From contig JAUIRK010000898.1 in assembly GCA_030549495.1 (NCBI GenBank), forward strand, positions 1,922,001 to 1,986,000: 64,000 nt of DNA, read 5' to 3'. Shown one piece after another: positions 12,555 to 24,612 of this stretch. The stretch's first letter is position 1, and each line of letters opens with the position of its first letter. The notes beneath the pieces are model-generated. The model had not been told where the DNA came from. It did not search any database and saw only the letters and a program-made list of their open reading frames with translations. The stretch is from Nectonema munidae. Lineage: Eukaryota > Nematomorpha > Nectonematoida > Nectonematidae. The position numbers and the translations under genes were made by a program.

Positions 12555-13985
12555 AATAACATTTATAAAAGTCTCATTTTCCCTGTCCTCAAATATGGAG
12601 TTCTTTCATGGGGCTCAGAGTTGAGACATCAGTCATCCCTTACTCATCTCAACAAAATTCATCGCCTGTGTCTCCTTTCTATCACCAATGCCTATCACAC
12701 TACACCAACTACAAAACTTGAATTATTCACTAACACGCTACCCCTACATCTCAATCTAAAGAAAGCGCTTCTTAAAAATTACCTTATAACATTCTGCTCT
12801 ACACCCCCACCACATCCTTTCACCAACCTATACACAACCCAAACATCCCAATCACTGCAGTACTACAATTCCTTATTAATTCAGTTTGCTCCTAACAAAA
12901 CATCTTATCAAGTGCTACCATTAAATCACCCAATTGAGCTCATCCACCCTTCTTCGTCTCCTCCTTACACCACTAACATCTGTCACCATAGATATCTTGC
13001 CCTAAACTCTATAGCTCACCAACGTACAACAAATACTATCAGTTCACTTTCAATTTTCACTGACGGTTCCAAATCACAACACCGCTCTTCAGCTGCATGC
13101 GCATTCTTCCTACAAAACACAAAAAACCCATTCCTTATCCAGCACACAAACCTAGATCCAGAAATCACTGCACACGAAACAGAAATTCATGCAGTATTAC
13201 TATCCTGCAACATTCTCCTTAATAACATAACTTCCTTTTCTACCTCCTTCAAATATATCACTTTTTTCACAGACTTGCAAAATTTAATAAATGACCTAAA
13301 ACTTTGAAAACAAAATCTCACATATAGTTTAGCAAGCAAACTTATTCACCTATCTAATCACTTTGAATTAAAAATCGTTTGGTGCCCAGCTCATTCCAGC
13401 TGTTTCGAAAATTACCTCGTCGATTACGTTGCAAAATCAAAAATATCCGATTCACAGATCCTACCCCTATTTTCTCTACCCATTTCCACATTTACAAACA
13501 TTATAAACAACTCTACACTACTGCAGTGGCAACAATCTATTGACTCAACCATCACATCACTACCGACATCTAAGCCATTATCACAACTCATTTTAAACAA
13601 ACACTTACACTCACTCCCTCGGAACATCATTCGCTGGCTCTCATCCCATTGCCCTTGTAATGCATACTTCTTCAAATTCAAACTTCACTCAAACCCTTTT
13701 TGTCGTTTCAGCTGTTCGTACATTGAAACACCTATACATATTCTCCTTTATTGTCCAATTTTTCATTCTCACCGACACCAACTCCTTGAAAAAAGCCGCT
13801 ACTTTTTTAAAAATATTCCATCCTCTCTACATGATCTTCTACAACACCCATTACTCATCAAACATCTCTCTCTTCTCATAACCACAATCGAACCAATACT
13901 CTCTGCAAACCAAACACTCATTTCTCCCTCAAATATCCAATAACAATAAGCGATTATCATCACTAACCCATGCATTCTACAAAAC
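12555..13985 (+). mobile_element. 5'-truncated LINE (RT end plus RNase H), left part
   Basis: This is a non-LTR retrotransposon fragment that starts abruptly near 12555 and runs through the end of the reverse transcriptase, an RNase H domain and a C-terminal Cys/His segment into 3' UTR. It is split by the MULE at 13986 and resumes at 21938, ending in a TACC tail at 22106. Sense-strand composition is C-rich and G-poor, unlike the surroundings. 5' truncation is usual for LINEs made by target-primed reverse transcription. Related copies lie at 40305-42133 (plus) and 39466-40062 (minus). Confidence 0.9.
12576..13943 (+). pseudogene. LINE ORF2 C-terminus: RT end, RNase H, Cys/His tail
   Basis: The reading begins in PVLKYGVLSWGSELRHQSS (the RT thumb region) and HLNKIHRLCLLSITNAY, typical of I/Jockey-group LINEs. 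RNase H follows: FTDGSKS (first Asp, about 13060), ETEIHAV (Glu, about 13180) and FFTDLQNLIND (Asp, about 13270), with the last conserved part near HFELKIVWCPAHS at 13370. The tail has LPRNIIRWLSSHCPC and ETPIHILLYCP, the Cys/His pattern seen after RNase H in such elements. An in-frame stop after NDLKL (13305) and the missing 5' part make it non-functional. The clade within the I/R1/Jockey group cannot be decided by eye. Confidence 0.85.
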
Positions 13986-15130
13986 GGGTATTGCTAAAAA
14001 GTGCGCTAGAGGCGCCAGAGTGCGCCAGCATCTAGAACGTATTTTAAAGACAAAAAGTTTATCCTTTTCATCAATAAATACAGTAAATTAGTAAAAAAGC
14101 ATTGTTTACACATATTTACATTTTTTTAAGTCATAAAGAATAATGTGCCATTTTTTCTTTTATTTCTTGTGCATTTTATATATATCTAAAATAAAAAATG
14201 TCCTTCAAAAAAATTTCTTTCCAATTAAAATATAAATTTTTCAAAAATATTGTAATTAATAAAAAGGATATATAAACATTCAAAATATGAAACTTTAAAA
14301 AAGGGAAGAAAATATTTATTTAAAAAAGCTCTAAATATATATGTTTATATTGATTTGGAAAATAGAAGTATATTAAAGGAGATTCAGCATAAGTAGTTTG
14401 AAGTAGAATTTCCATGGACCCCCGGTTGGGAACCACTGATCTAAATGGATATCTTTTATTACACAACAGCTAAGATAAATTCTGAGTTTCATCTAACACA
14501 ACAGTACGAATTAGCATGAATTCACTGCGTTATTGTGTTTTTATTTTAAAAAAGTTGTCACAAATAAGTGTTAAAATTTAAATCAGTCGATATTTACTGT
14601 TATATATCTTTCTTTCCGATCGACTTCTAAGAAGTTGAAAACATAATTCAAATATAGATTTAATGTTTTGAACTAAATCATTTTTTCTCTTAATCTATTG
14701 AAATTTATTACTTGTTTTGTTCAATTTTCAACCTAAAAAATTCTATCCAAACTTTATTTTTTTTCTTTTGATTAATTCAACAGTTTTCTAAATTCGATTA
14801 TGTTTTTTTTCTATTTTTTAAATTGAAGTATTGGTTAAATCTTTATAATAATTTATTTGTTTTACAAATAGACACTTTTCTAAGATGATTGGAATTGTCT
14901 TAAAATGGTGAATTTGGAAATAAAACGGTTCAATATCTTCATTATCCTGAACATACATGATAAATCCTTTTTGCTCTTCTTCAATTGGTTCGAGAAATTT
15001 GCCATGTGATCTAATAATAAAAGATTGGGAAAAGTTTCAATTAATGCTAAGAGACACGGTGACCTGGAATTTCAATCCTCTTGTCAAAATAAAGCAAAAT
15101 GGAAAGGCTAAAGTTCATTAAAATACCTTT
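13986..15130 (+). repeat. Left terminal inverted repeat of the MULE
   Basis: This pairs in reverse with 20720-21928. Matching stretches include the first bases (GGGTATTGCTAAAAAGTGCGCTAG against GGGGTATTGCTAAAAGTGCGCTAG in the right arm), AAAAATGTCCTTCAAA, ATTCTGAGTTTCATCTAACACAACAG, and the inner GATTGGGAAAAGTTTCAATTAATGCT. Homology fades near 15130. A hAT MITE replaces part of the arm at 14209-14438. Confidence 0.85.
14209..14438 (+). mobile_element. hAT MITE fragment inside the MULE arm
   Basis: Near-identical to the right half of the complete MITE at 24129-24559, ending in GGTTGGGAACCACTG. The left half, including the CAGTGGTTCCCAACC end, is missing. It is absent from the right MULE arm, so it arrived after the MULE formed. 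Confidence 0.8.
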
Positions 15131-15498
15131 CTGTTTATGCGAATTCTTTATTTACTAATAAATACTTTCTGTTTTTAGTTGCATTTTTGATTTTTAAATT
15201 ATGGTTTTCATAAATACTATGATGAGTTAGAGTGCTCTTAAAAGAAAAATCGTGACTATATTCCTCTTGGCTATATGGATAATAATAACTCCTTAAAATT
15301 TTATCAAATGCGCCCATTTTGTATAAATATTTAACTCGCTATATTTTATTTAAACATTTTTTGAACCGGTTCAAACTGGCTCCATTTTATTTAAATATTT
15401 TTAGAGCCCAGCTGTATCCGATTTTTTTAATTTCTCATTTGAGCTCAATCATCACCCAACTTTTTTTTAACTTATTTTCTTTATTTTGGCCCTTAAAG

Positions 15499-15612
15499 CG
15501 TGAGTAAGGTTGGTTAGAAACTGTGCTTTGATACCTGAGGGTTTGGGGCTCGAATTCACCTTATTCTTCATTGTTCGATACAAGCAGCGCAATTGTGCTT
15601 TCTCGATTAGTC
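15499..15612 (+). repeat. tRNA-derived SINE
   Basis: The head TGAGTAAGGTTGGTTAG and the box B-like GGGGCTCGAATTC are followed by the shared body TTGTTCGATACAAGCAGCGC and TTCTCGATTAG. It is the same family as the copies at 1938, 32436 and 62572. It lies in the MULE just upstream of its transposase. Confidence 0.75.
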
Positions 15613-15739
15613 AATACTATTAATTCTCTCTTTTTTATTAAGATTTTGTGGTCTGTGTTCCGAAAAAATTTCATTAAGTTTTTTAAAGTGCGATATTTGC
15701 CTTAAATTTTATCATTATACATGTGACAAATTTAGTTTT

Positions 15740-18304
15740 ATGGAGTTTATACATTTGAAAAGCACTGAATTTGTATGCACTGTTTGTTTGCTTGAATTAG
15801 ATAATAAAAGATATGACCATCTTCTCGAAAGGTTGTGTAATGTTCCAGAAAGTGGGGGAGTGGAGCGAAAGTATTTTTTTATCTCAAAAAATATTTTATT
15901 AAAAATGGATAAAGAGGCTTTGATAAAAAAGTATAAAACTCCATATTATAGAAATCTTGAAACTGATAAAATATTATTGTCTTATATTCCTTGTAATTTA
16001 ATTCCTATTTCTTCCTCGCCAAATGGCAATTGTTTATATAATTCTTTGTCTCTTTCTCTATGTGTAAATGAAAGCTTAGCCTCAGAAATTAGATATAAAA
16101 CTGCAATTGAATTAAATTTTTTTCCAGAATTTTATAAAAGAAAGGCTTATCTAAGTGAACTATTCAAAGTGGCTGTAGATATAGAAGAAGAAAGCTTTAA
16201 AATCTGTTTTGATTGTACATTCTCTTCAGTTTATTCAATTATGGCAGCTGCAACTGTTATTGGATGTCCAATCCAATCATATTATCCTAGAATAGAGCAA
16301 TCTAAGGTTGCTGATATTTTAAATTGTTTTTTCTTTCCTAGGAATTATTTTGACTCTATCAATGTTATCAAAATTTTTTGGACTCGAAATAAATTTGATG
16401 AAAAATGCAACAAAAACTTTTATCCCAATCCTTTTGTTCCTTTATTAGAAAAGACAAGAGTTTTGTCTGAAAAATCTTTCTCCAATTCAAGGGTACTTCC
16501 GTTAAAAGATATTTCAAATTCGAGTGATAGAAATCATAAAATAATTCTTAAGGAACCTTCCAATATTGAAAAAGCTAATAAAATAAAGTCTTTTTTGAGT
16601 ACTGAAGATATCATATCACTTCTACAAGGTTATAAAGATCCGCTAGATAACGTTCCTAATCGACCAAAAGAAAATGAGTTTTTTATAGTTAAAAAAATGC
16701 ATAGAAATAATAAAAATTATTTTTATGACAATTGTGGTCCATGGGTCACAGTTTCAGGTGGAAAAAAGTTTTACAAGAAAATTGAAGACAGTTTAATGCA
16801 TATTTACAGGAAAAACGGTAACTTTTATGAACTATCGAAAGGCCAAAAAACAAAAATTGAATTTATTAGCGAAGAGAGAACGTGCTTAATACTAAATAGA
16901 TATTATTCTTATTTAAAAGGTAATGCAAGTTTTAGAAGAAGAGTTTCCTGGTTAGAAAATAAGGAAAGTTTAAACTGTCTTTATGAATATATAGGTGATG
17001 CTTTAGAAAACAATCTTCCTCATGGAAATTCAAAATTAAATACCGAATACGTAAGGACACATCCAAAAATGTTATCTTGTATTGAAAAAAAGTGTAAAGA
17101 TAATCCAAAATCTTTATTTATAGAGACCAAAGAAAACTTTGATATGGTTCCAAGAAATTCCAAAACAATCTATAACATGCGCCAAAAGTTGAGGCAAGAA
17201 ATATCTAATGATTTTTTAAATTTCTCTGATGAGATACAAAGTATTTTATCTATGATTTCATTGGGTCATCCATTTATAAGACGCATGTCTTTTTTAACTG
17301 GCAAAGGACCAGTTATAATATGTCACACAGATTCACAAATTAAACACATGAATGATTGACTTTTATTTCAAAAAGGAAATGAATCTATATTAGGAATTGA
17401 CAAAACCTATAACTTAGGACCATTTTTTGTTACAATAACGGTCTTTCAAAATCTTCATATTATCAATAAAAATAGCAAGAAAAATGCAATACTTTCCGGA
17501 CCATTTTTTCTTCATTTTGAGTCAACTTTTGAAATTTTTAATGAATTCTTTATGTATATTCGCTCAATTTTTTTCAGCATGGATCATTTTTATTCACAAA
17601 AACACAATTTTATAATTGGTATGGATCAAGAAGCTGCTTTAATAAAGTCTGTGAAATTTAGCTTACCTGAAGTTGATATTTTATTATGTACAAGGCATTT
17701 AAAAGATAATGTTTCTAGGTATTTACAGAAAAAAGAAGGTATGAACCAGACTCAAATGAACAAGTTTTTAGATGTAATATTTGATGAAAATGGAATAATA
17801 AATTCTTGTTCAAACTTTGAATTTTTTTCAAAAATAGAGAATTTTGAAAATATTTATACTTATAAAGGTATTGAATATTTTAAAAAGAAATTTTTTCCCA
17901 CTATTCAAAAATACAATTTTAAAACTAAAAAAAATCATCCCTACATACCATATAATTGGGAGAACAATAGATCAGAATCATTCAACCATGTGCTAAAAAG
18001 TAATCAAAACTGGAAACCATTGAAAATTAGTATGATGATCGAAGCTATATATGATCAGGTTAAGTATGAAGAACTGATGATAAAAAGTGCAATAAAAAGA
18101 TGTGGAAATTTTTATATTTCTGATAGACTGAAAGACGTCTTAATATCTAACCAATATTATGAAAAAATGAGTGTTCAACAAAGAGAAAAATTTTATTTAG
18201 ACTTTATTTCCATCAATCAAAATAATTTTATTAATAATAATGTTCTTTCATCTGATGGGATGTTATTGATAAAAAAAGCAAAAGAAATTAGCAAAAAAAC
18301 CTGA
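15740..18304 (+). pseudogene. MULE transposase with N-terminal OTU domain, one TGA
   Basis: A single frame of 855 codons is open from 15740 to 18304 except for a TGA at 17357-17359. Residues 13-33 hold a small C-x2-C-x10-H-x5-C finger. Residues about 85-236 form an OTU-like cysteine protease domain: SSPNGNCLYNSLS with the nucleophile Cys98, then VIGCPIQSYYPR, IKIFWTRN and YPNPFVPLL. Relatives I recall read PNHFVPL there, so the expected catalytic His is Pro231. The C-terminal half is the MULE DDE core: GIDKTYNLG (Asp554), IIGMDQEAAL (Asp629), LCTRHLKDN (Cys650, His653) and NNRSESFN (Glu746), in the right order and spacing. The ATG follows a possible acceptor, CAAATTTAG. The TGA could be an inactivating mutation or a sequence error. 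The role of the OTU part is unknown. Confidence 0.88.
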
Positions 18305-20719
18305 ACAGAGAAAAACAAAGGGGTATTTTTCTTTTTTTCTTTAATTGTTTGTAATTATATTACTTTTTTAGGTTAAGAACATCCAATTTTCAACAACAAC
18401 TTGATAATATTTTTAAGTTATAAAAAAATATTCAGATAGCTTTCAACTCTATTTATGTATTTTTTTTGATTTTTTCTTATGTTGAATAAAATTGCTGTTT
18501 TTTGTAAATATTTTTTTTAATCATTAAAACAAAGATAAGCTTACCATTGATTGTGAATTATGATTCACTTTCCGAGTTTATAATTCCCAAAAGATATTCT
18601 AAGTGCAGTCAAACCTGTCTTTTGCGGCCACTGAAATATCCTCGGCCAAAATTGCTGGTTATAGACCCTTTAAATAGCGGCCACAAATTTTGTTCAGAAA
18701 AAGCGTAGAAAGCAAGATGTCTAAATCTACAAACTCTTTATTATGTGAATTCTGCTCCATTTATTCTGTTAGGTTAATAACGATGAATTGTCACGATTAT
18801 TTGTCAATGATGATGATTATCTACCTGATTCCAGTATCTCTTTCATAGTACATGTATATAAATGATCTTATGATGAATTTTGATAAAAATACAAGTTACG
18901 TAGTTTAGTATGTTGTGAACTTTCATTCTCTCTTTATCCAGTACTTTTCTGTAAAAGTACGCACCACCATAATAATTTTTACGCATATTCAAATATTTCA
19001 TACATTCGATGAAATATTCTTTTACTTCAGTTAGATAGGAATGTTTCCAAACAAGCCTAACCCTTTACACAAGTGTAAATTACATAGATAATTGCCATTG
19101 TTCAGATACGATGTCAAATGAATAATAGATTTTGTCTCTCACTTAAAAAACCCGCATTGCGCTTTACATGCAACCGAATAAATATATCGTCATCTGAATT
19201 GTTCGTATGAGTGAAGTTGAGTTGTAATCATTTAAGAATAAACATCGCAGCCTTTAATTCAAAATTTGCGCGTGTATTGAGTGAGAGCATTTGAAAAAGT
19301 ACTTAGTATTCAATAAACTATGATAAATATAAAGAATTATTTATTCGGAAAAAAATTAAAATTCATTTTAAAATTTCTTCAAAAAGATCTTTAATTTCGT
19401 GTCGTCAGTAGGTAGCTGTCAAACATGTATTGATTGGTGTAAAAGCGTTTCTTGTGTCGTTTTAGCACACTCCACGTACTTTTGAATTTCATTGGATGAG
19501 CTAATGTAGTATTATATTTTGTTTCATTCTAGTATTATCTTGCCTTTTTCAAATTAATTTTGAACAAATCCTGTAAAAAGAAGATGATAACAAGAGACTC
19601 AAATTGATTAGCTATTTAGAAAATTTATAGTATTAATTAGGTTATGCTTTTTTTAAAAATAAGGAAGAATAATTCTTATATTGAAATAGGACCAAAAAAT
19701 TGTGTTATTGAGGACCTATCCTTGTTAAAACCCGCTCTTAAATTTTGACATTCAAAGACTTATAAACTGTATACTTTTATATAAAGAAAGTTGAAAGTAT
19801 TTATCATTGGCAGGTGTTCAAGAAGGAACAGTCTATTTAAAAAAATTCAAAATAGTGAAACAAAAATAATTTTTTACTATTTCAGAAAAAGTTTCAATTT
19901 ACTTTCACGAAAAGATTTTTAAATAAGAAAAAAAATTAAAAGCTAAAAATGCCTTCGTAATAGTGTAACCAGAAATTGAAACAACATAAAATTTTCAAAT
20001 TCACCTGGCAAAAAACAAAATATGGAAAATTTTAGGACTAAAGTTATAAAGTCTTTTAATTTAATAAAACTAAAACATTCGATAAAAATTTACTAACAAT
20101 AAATTTAAACGCTTGCTTATTATAAATGTTAAAAATAATAAACATATGCTTAAAACTTGAAAGAACATATACAATTAATAAAGTTAACATTAAGAAATCT
20201 TCAAGTAAAAAGAAGTAAGATTTAACTTTAAAATAACATTTCACAAATTTCACGAAAAAAACATAACAAAATGAAAAATTAAGCTTTTACAGTACAAATT
20301 TCAAACTATAAAAAATTATACGAAAATAGCTTTCATAAAAGTTTAAGTATAAAAAACTTGTTACCTCGATTCCAGGCATTTCAGACTTGCCGTAATTGAA
20401 ATCAAATCTTGCAAGAAATTTTGATTTTATATAAATAAAGAATGCTAAAGTAAAAAAATAAACATTTCTTTGCTAATAAAAAAGGCATAAAGATGTAAAA
20501 AATAAATTTATACTAAATTATAGTATGTATTGATGAAAATGACAAACTCTCTGGGGGAAAAGCTGTTCATTTGTATTGCTTTGTTTTCGGTTGAGTAAAT
20601 CCAATCTTTAAAATTCAAATCATGTAAACTATGGAATTCTTTGTTTACTTAGATTTTTGACTCTAATGATTCCTTACCTATAGTTAGAAAAATTATTTGA
20701 CTTTTTTTTCTTAACTTTA
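18305..20719. other. Noncoding interior of the MULE
   Basis: No second gene was recognised. At 18607 the sequence CAGTCAAACCTGTC with GCGGCCACTG looks like one end of a pogo/mariner-type element, but no partner end was found. The open frame at 20056-20253 has no recognisable content. Confidence 0.45.
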
Positions 20720-21928
20720 GATTAAGTATTTTAATTCCATTTCCTTTCGATTTTGCTTCCTTTGACAAGAAGATTTCAAAAGATTTTATCACGATGTTTC
20801 TCAGCATTAATTGAAACTTTTCCAAATCTTTTATTAGATCATAGAGCAAATTTCTCAGACAATTGAAGAAGAGCAAAAAGGATTTATCATGCCTGTTCAG
20901 GATAATGAAGATATTGAACCGTTTAATTTCCAAATTCATCATTTTAAAATAATTCCAATCACTTAGAAAAGTGTCTATTTTTATAAGAAAGATTTAACGA
21001 ATTACTTAAATTTAAAAATAGAAAAAAACAATCAAATTTAGAAAATGTTAAATTAATCAAAGGAAAATAAAAATAACGCTTGGATAGAATTTTTTAGGCT
21101 GAAAATTGAATAAGATAAGTATTAAATTTCAATAGATTAATAGAAAAATGAATTACTTCAACACATTAAATATATATTTCAATTATGTTTTCAACTTCTT
21201 AGCAATCGATAGGAAAGAAAGAAATATAACAGTAAATATTGACTGATTTATATTTTAACACTATTAACTTTTGTGACAACTTCTTAAAAATAAAAAAACA
21301 ACAACGCAGTGTATTCGTGCTAATTTGCACTGTTGTGTTAGATAAAACTCAGAATTTATCTTAGCTGTTGTGTAATAAAAGATATACACATTTAGATTTT
21401 AGAAATTCATAGAATATTTTTATAGTTAAATAAAAAATGAGATTCGAACTATTATTTTTTCAAATTTCTATATGGCAATTATAATTAAAATGTTTTTATT
21501 TTTAATTGAAATTTTATAGTGATCAAGACAATATATAAACAACACAAAACAAGATAAGAAATAATTCAAAAAGAAATAGCGAAGCATATTAAATTCAGAA
21601 ACTGAAATATAATTCATATTATCTTAGGTTCAAAAGATTAATTTAATTAGAATAAGAAAATTACTTTGGGGATTTATAATTCATTTGAAATTTAAAAATT
21701 CAATAGGCGCAAAATTTAAATACACCCTTTGAAGGACATTTTTTATTTTAGATATATATAAAATGCACAAGTAATAAAAGAAAATTCTTTATGATTTAAA
21801 AAATGTAAATTTGTGTAAACAATGCTTTTTTACTAATTTACTGTATTTATTGATGAAAAGGATAAACTTTTTTTCTTTAAAATACGTTCTAGATGCTGGC
21901 GCACTCTAGCGCACTTTTAGCAATACCC
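20720..21928 (-). repeat. Right terminal inverted repeat of the MULE
   Basis: The reverse partner of 13986-15130. The arm is longer by about 330 bp (21390-21720) that have no counterpart in the left arm, where the hAT MITE lies instead. The 97-codon minus frame at 20649-20942 comes from this repeat and overlaps a matching short frame in the left arm, so it is not counted as a gene. Confidence 0.85.
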
Positions 21929-21937
21929 CTACAAAAC

Positions 21938-22108
21938 AGTCTAGTGTCTACAGCCATGAAAATCTTCCAAATTTTCTTTTCTATTTCAGAAAGACCCACA
22001 AAGACTAAACTCACACTTTGAAGACTAAATTCCAGCAGACTTGCAAGCATATCAGCTCCAGCTGGAAAGTGCTTAGAAATCTCCATACCTACCTACCTAC
22101 CTACTATA
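21938..22108 (+). mobile_element. LINE 3' UTR, resumed after the MULE
   Basis: Sequence continuing the LINE from 13985, once the MULE and one copy of CTACAAAAC are removed. It ends in a TACC tandem tail (22086-22106), a simple-repeat 3' end of the kind seen in I-group LINEs. The copy at 40305-42133 likewise ends in a short CTAC run. Confidence 0.75.
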
Positions 22109-24128
22109 TAGATAAATATTTTACTGTTCGCCGATCTCACAAAATTCCGTGGACGGTTCTAACGAACCATCTGAATCCCACTACTGGTTCTATCCCCAAG
22201 GCTCCCGACTCTAAAAACAAAATCACAAAAAAATGTGATTAACTATCTCAAGCATAATGCGAGCATATAACCTTACGGAAAGCTCTTCTTTCTTTATTCT
22301 GTGCAGATCATTCTCCTTTTTGACATAGCACACCCATAATACAAGTTGTTCATGTTGGGAAGAATCAGTTGTTTCATTAGCGTAACATTATTTACAATAA
22401 CACTCTCTTTTGATATTATCTTTATCTTATATTTCCTTGAAAAACACAGAGAAAATTTCCTTTAACAAAGTTATGTCTCTTTTATATAAATCAAATTAAA
22501 AATAAAGATAAATAACGGTATAAATTTGATTATAGTAACTAAAAGTTATAAGGTGTTATTTCACATCTTCATACTTTTATGGTTTGGTAGAGACTATCTA
22601 TAAATTTTGAGGGATTGTTAAATATAATATGTAAGTATATTTTTCTGAATAAATATAAAAATTATAATTTTTTAGCTGAACATTTCACTGGTAGCTGAAG
22701 CTTAGGTTCTTGATCGGGTTGCCCCCTTTAAATTTCCGTTTATACTATTCACATCTCTGGTTTATCCAAAATTAAGTAATGGCGTAACGTGAAATTTAAA
22801 TTTGAAATTTTCTATTTATATTAAAAATAATCATAAATGTAACAAAATTCTTTTTAAGAGTTTTTACCAAATCATACTAAGTATAATATTTTTTCTAAAA
22901 TCTAGATTGTTCACTGACTAATTTAACAATATTTTATTTTAGATATCTTTTTACTTCATGATCTGTCTAATTATTCTACTAATAACTGTTTACTTGCAAG
23001 AACCTTTTTGAATGAAGTGTCCAAATATTTGAAATAGCCTCTTTGATGCAAAGAAGCAAACGATCCAAAAAATCCTAGCGTCTTGTCCTTTAGCTGTTAA
23101 AATAATTTTTGAATTTAAATACTAATATTTTAGATATATAACATTTTGCAAGTTAGGTGATATTTTTGAGAAATATATTTATTTAACTAGAAGTAACACC
23201 TATTGGTAAGTATCCACCTGTATAATTAATATTTCTTGGTCTGTCTATGCACATTAAAAATTTGGTTTATTGATTTGAGGATTATATTATAACCATAACT
23301 TTTTAGTGCTTATATAGCAGGTGCGCACATCGAAGCGGGGAGGGTGGTGAGAGACCGCCCCCACATCAATAATAAGTTAGGTCAGTACAGATATCGTTTT
23401 TTTTTATTAAATCCTCCACCGCCCTCTTTCAAAAATATTCTACTTTGCTTAATATCTTTACTATAAATTTAGTAGTTTCTTCAATTATAAATATACGAAT
23501 TGTTATGTTTTTTAATATTAATCTAGTATTTCAAATCCTGATTTCAGGAATTTAGCAGGGCATATGTCGTGCAGCGACACTTCTTTGGAGCGGCAAATAA
23601 AAAAAAAAGTATATACATAATAAAATCTATGCATATATTTGTTGAGAAAATATTCTGAAAGAGTATGGTTCAATTATTTTCAAATAGATGCCTTTTAAGA
23701 TTTTTGCAAAGCTACTAATATACAAGTTCATTGTTAGAAATGAAAGAAACTTAAAAATTGCTATAAAGTCTGATGGAAATGAATTTTTTGAAGGTGTCGT
23801 TTAATAACTTATGATACAGTAAAATAAAAAATCTGATATAATTATATAACCTGACACCTTTCCTCCATTTTAAAAGGTTATTCTTTAAAAATGAAGTTTA
23901 AAATTTATCTAATGATAAAAATCAACTACAACAAGGCACAGAAAATAAGTCACATTATTTATGAAGGACGTCACTAAAACTTTTGCCCTGGGCGCTACTG
24001 AATTTTTTGCATTAGGATGACATTTTTGGCAGGCCGTATAATCCATGTAAGAGTTTTAACCGAAATGAGGGCATTTAATTCCTTTCAAATAGATGCGTAA
24101 AATTTTAATAGAAGATAATCCTTTAAAT
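22109..24128. other. No gene; possible hAT end relic
   Basis: AT-rich. At 23318 CAGGTGCGCACATC resembles the terminal repeat of the hAT at 3286-6267 and is followed by unusual GC-rich sequence to about 23370. No partner end or target duplication was found. Nothing else was recognised. Confidence 0.4.
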
Positions 24129-24559
24129 CAGTGGTTCCCAACCTTTTTTATCCCGTTCCCTCTTTTTCAGTCATTTTTTTTTACCTGTGGACCCCTACAA
24201 CTGAATAGTTTGAGCCAACAAAATTAATCAAAGATTTTATTCAAAGATGATTCTAGTCCTCTGATTAAATCGTATGCTTATTCATATGAAATCAGAGAAA
24301 TCGAAAAGCCTGACATAAAATGTGAATAAAATTTTTTTCCAATTAAAATATAAATTTTTCAAAAATATTGTAACTAATAAAAAGGATATATAAACATTCA
24401 AAATATGAAACTTTAAAAAAGGGAAGAAAATATTTATTTAAAAAAGCTCTAAATATATATTGATTTGGAAAATAGAAGTATATTATAGGAGATTCAGCAT
24501 AAGTAGAATTTCCATGGAACCCTTGAAATTCTTTTCTCGATCCCGGTTGGGAACCACTG
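24129..24559 (+). mobile_element. Complete hAT MITE, 431 bp
   Basis: The ends CAGTGGTTCCCAACC and GGTTGGGAACCACTG are perfect inverted repeats over 15 bp. The 8 bp CTTTAAAT lie on both sides (24121-24128 and 24560-24567) without mismatch. It has no coding capacity. Partial copies lie at 14209-14438 and 41432-41832, so this one serves as the reference for the family. Confidence 0.95.
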
Positions 24560-24612
24560 CTTTAAATATTAATTTAAGCATTGATAAAATTAAAAACAAA
24601 TGTATAAATTTT

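Larger units (their letters stand above)
13986..21928 (+). mobile_element. MULE DNA transposon with long inverted repeats
   Basis: A complete 7,943-bp element. It starts GGGTATTGC at 13986 and ends GCAATACCC at 21928. The 9 bp CTACAAAAC stand on both sides (13977-13985 and 21929-21937) without a mismatch, and 9-bp target duplications are a hallmark of Mutator-like elements. Inverted repeats of more than 1 kb (about 13986-15130 and 20720-21928) enclose a MULE transposase at 15740-18304. Later insertions inside it are a hAT MITE (14209-14438) and a SINE (15499-15612). The element itself sits in the 3' UTR of the LINE. The clean target duplication and near-intact gene suggest it is younger than most repeats here. 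Confidence 0.92.

Noticed and set aside
20649-20942. 97-codon minus-strand frame as a possible second MULE gene
   Set aside because: It lies in the right inverted arm, and the left-arm counterpart is interrupted, so it is not maintained as coding sequence.
23318-23400. Possible hAT copy starting CAGGTGCGCACATC
   Set aside because: No partner end and no target duplication could be found, so it is kept as a note only.
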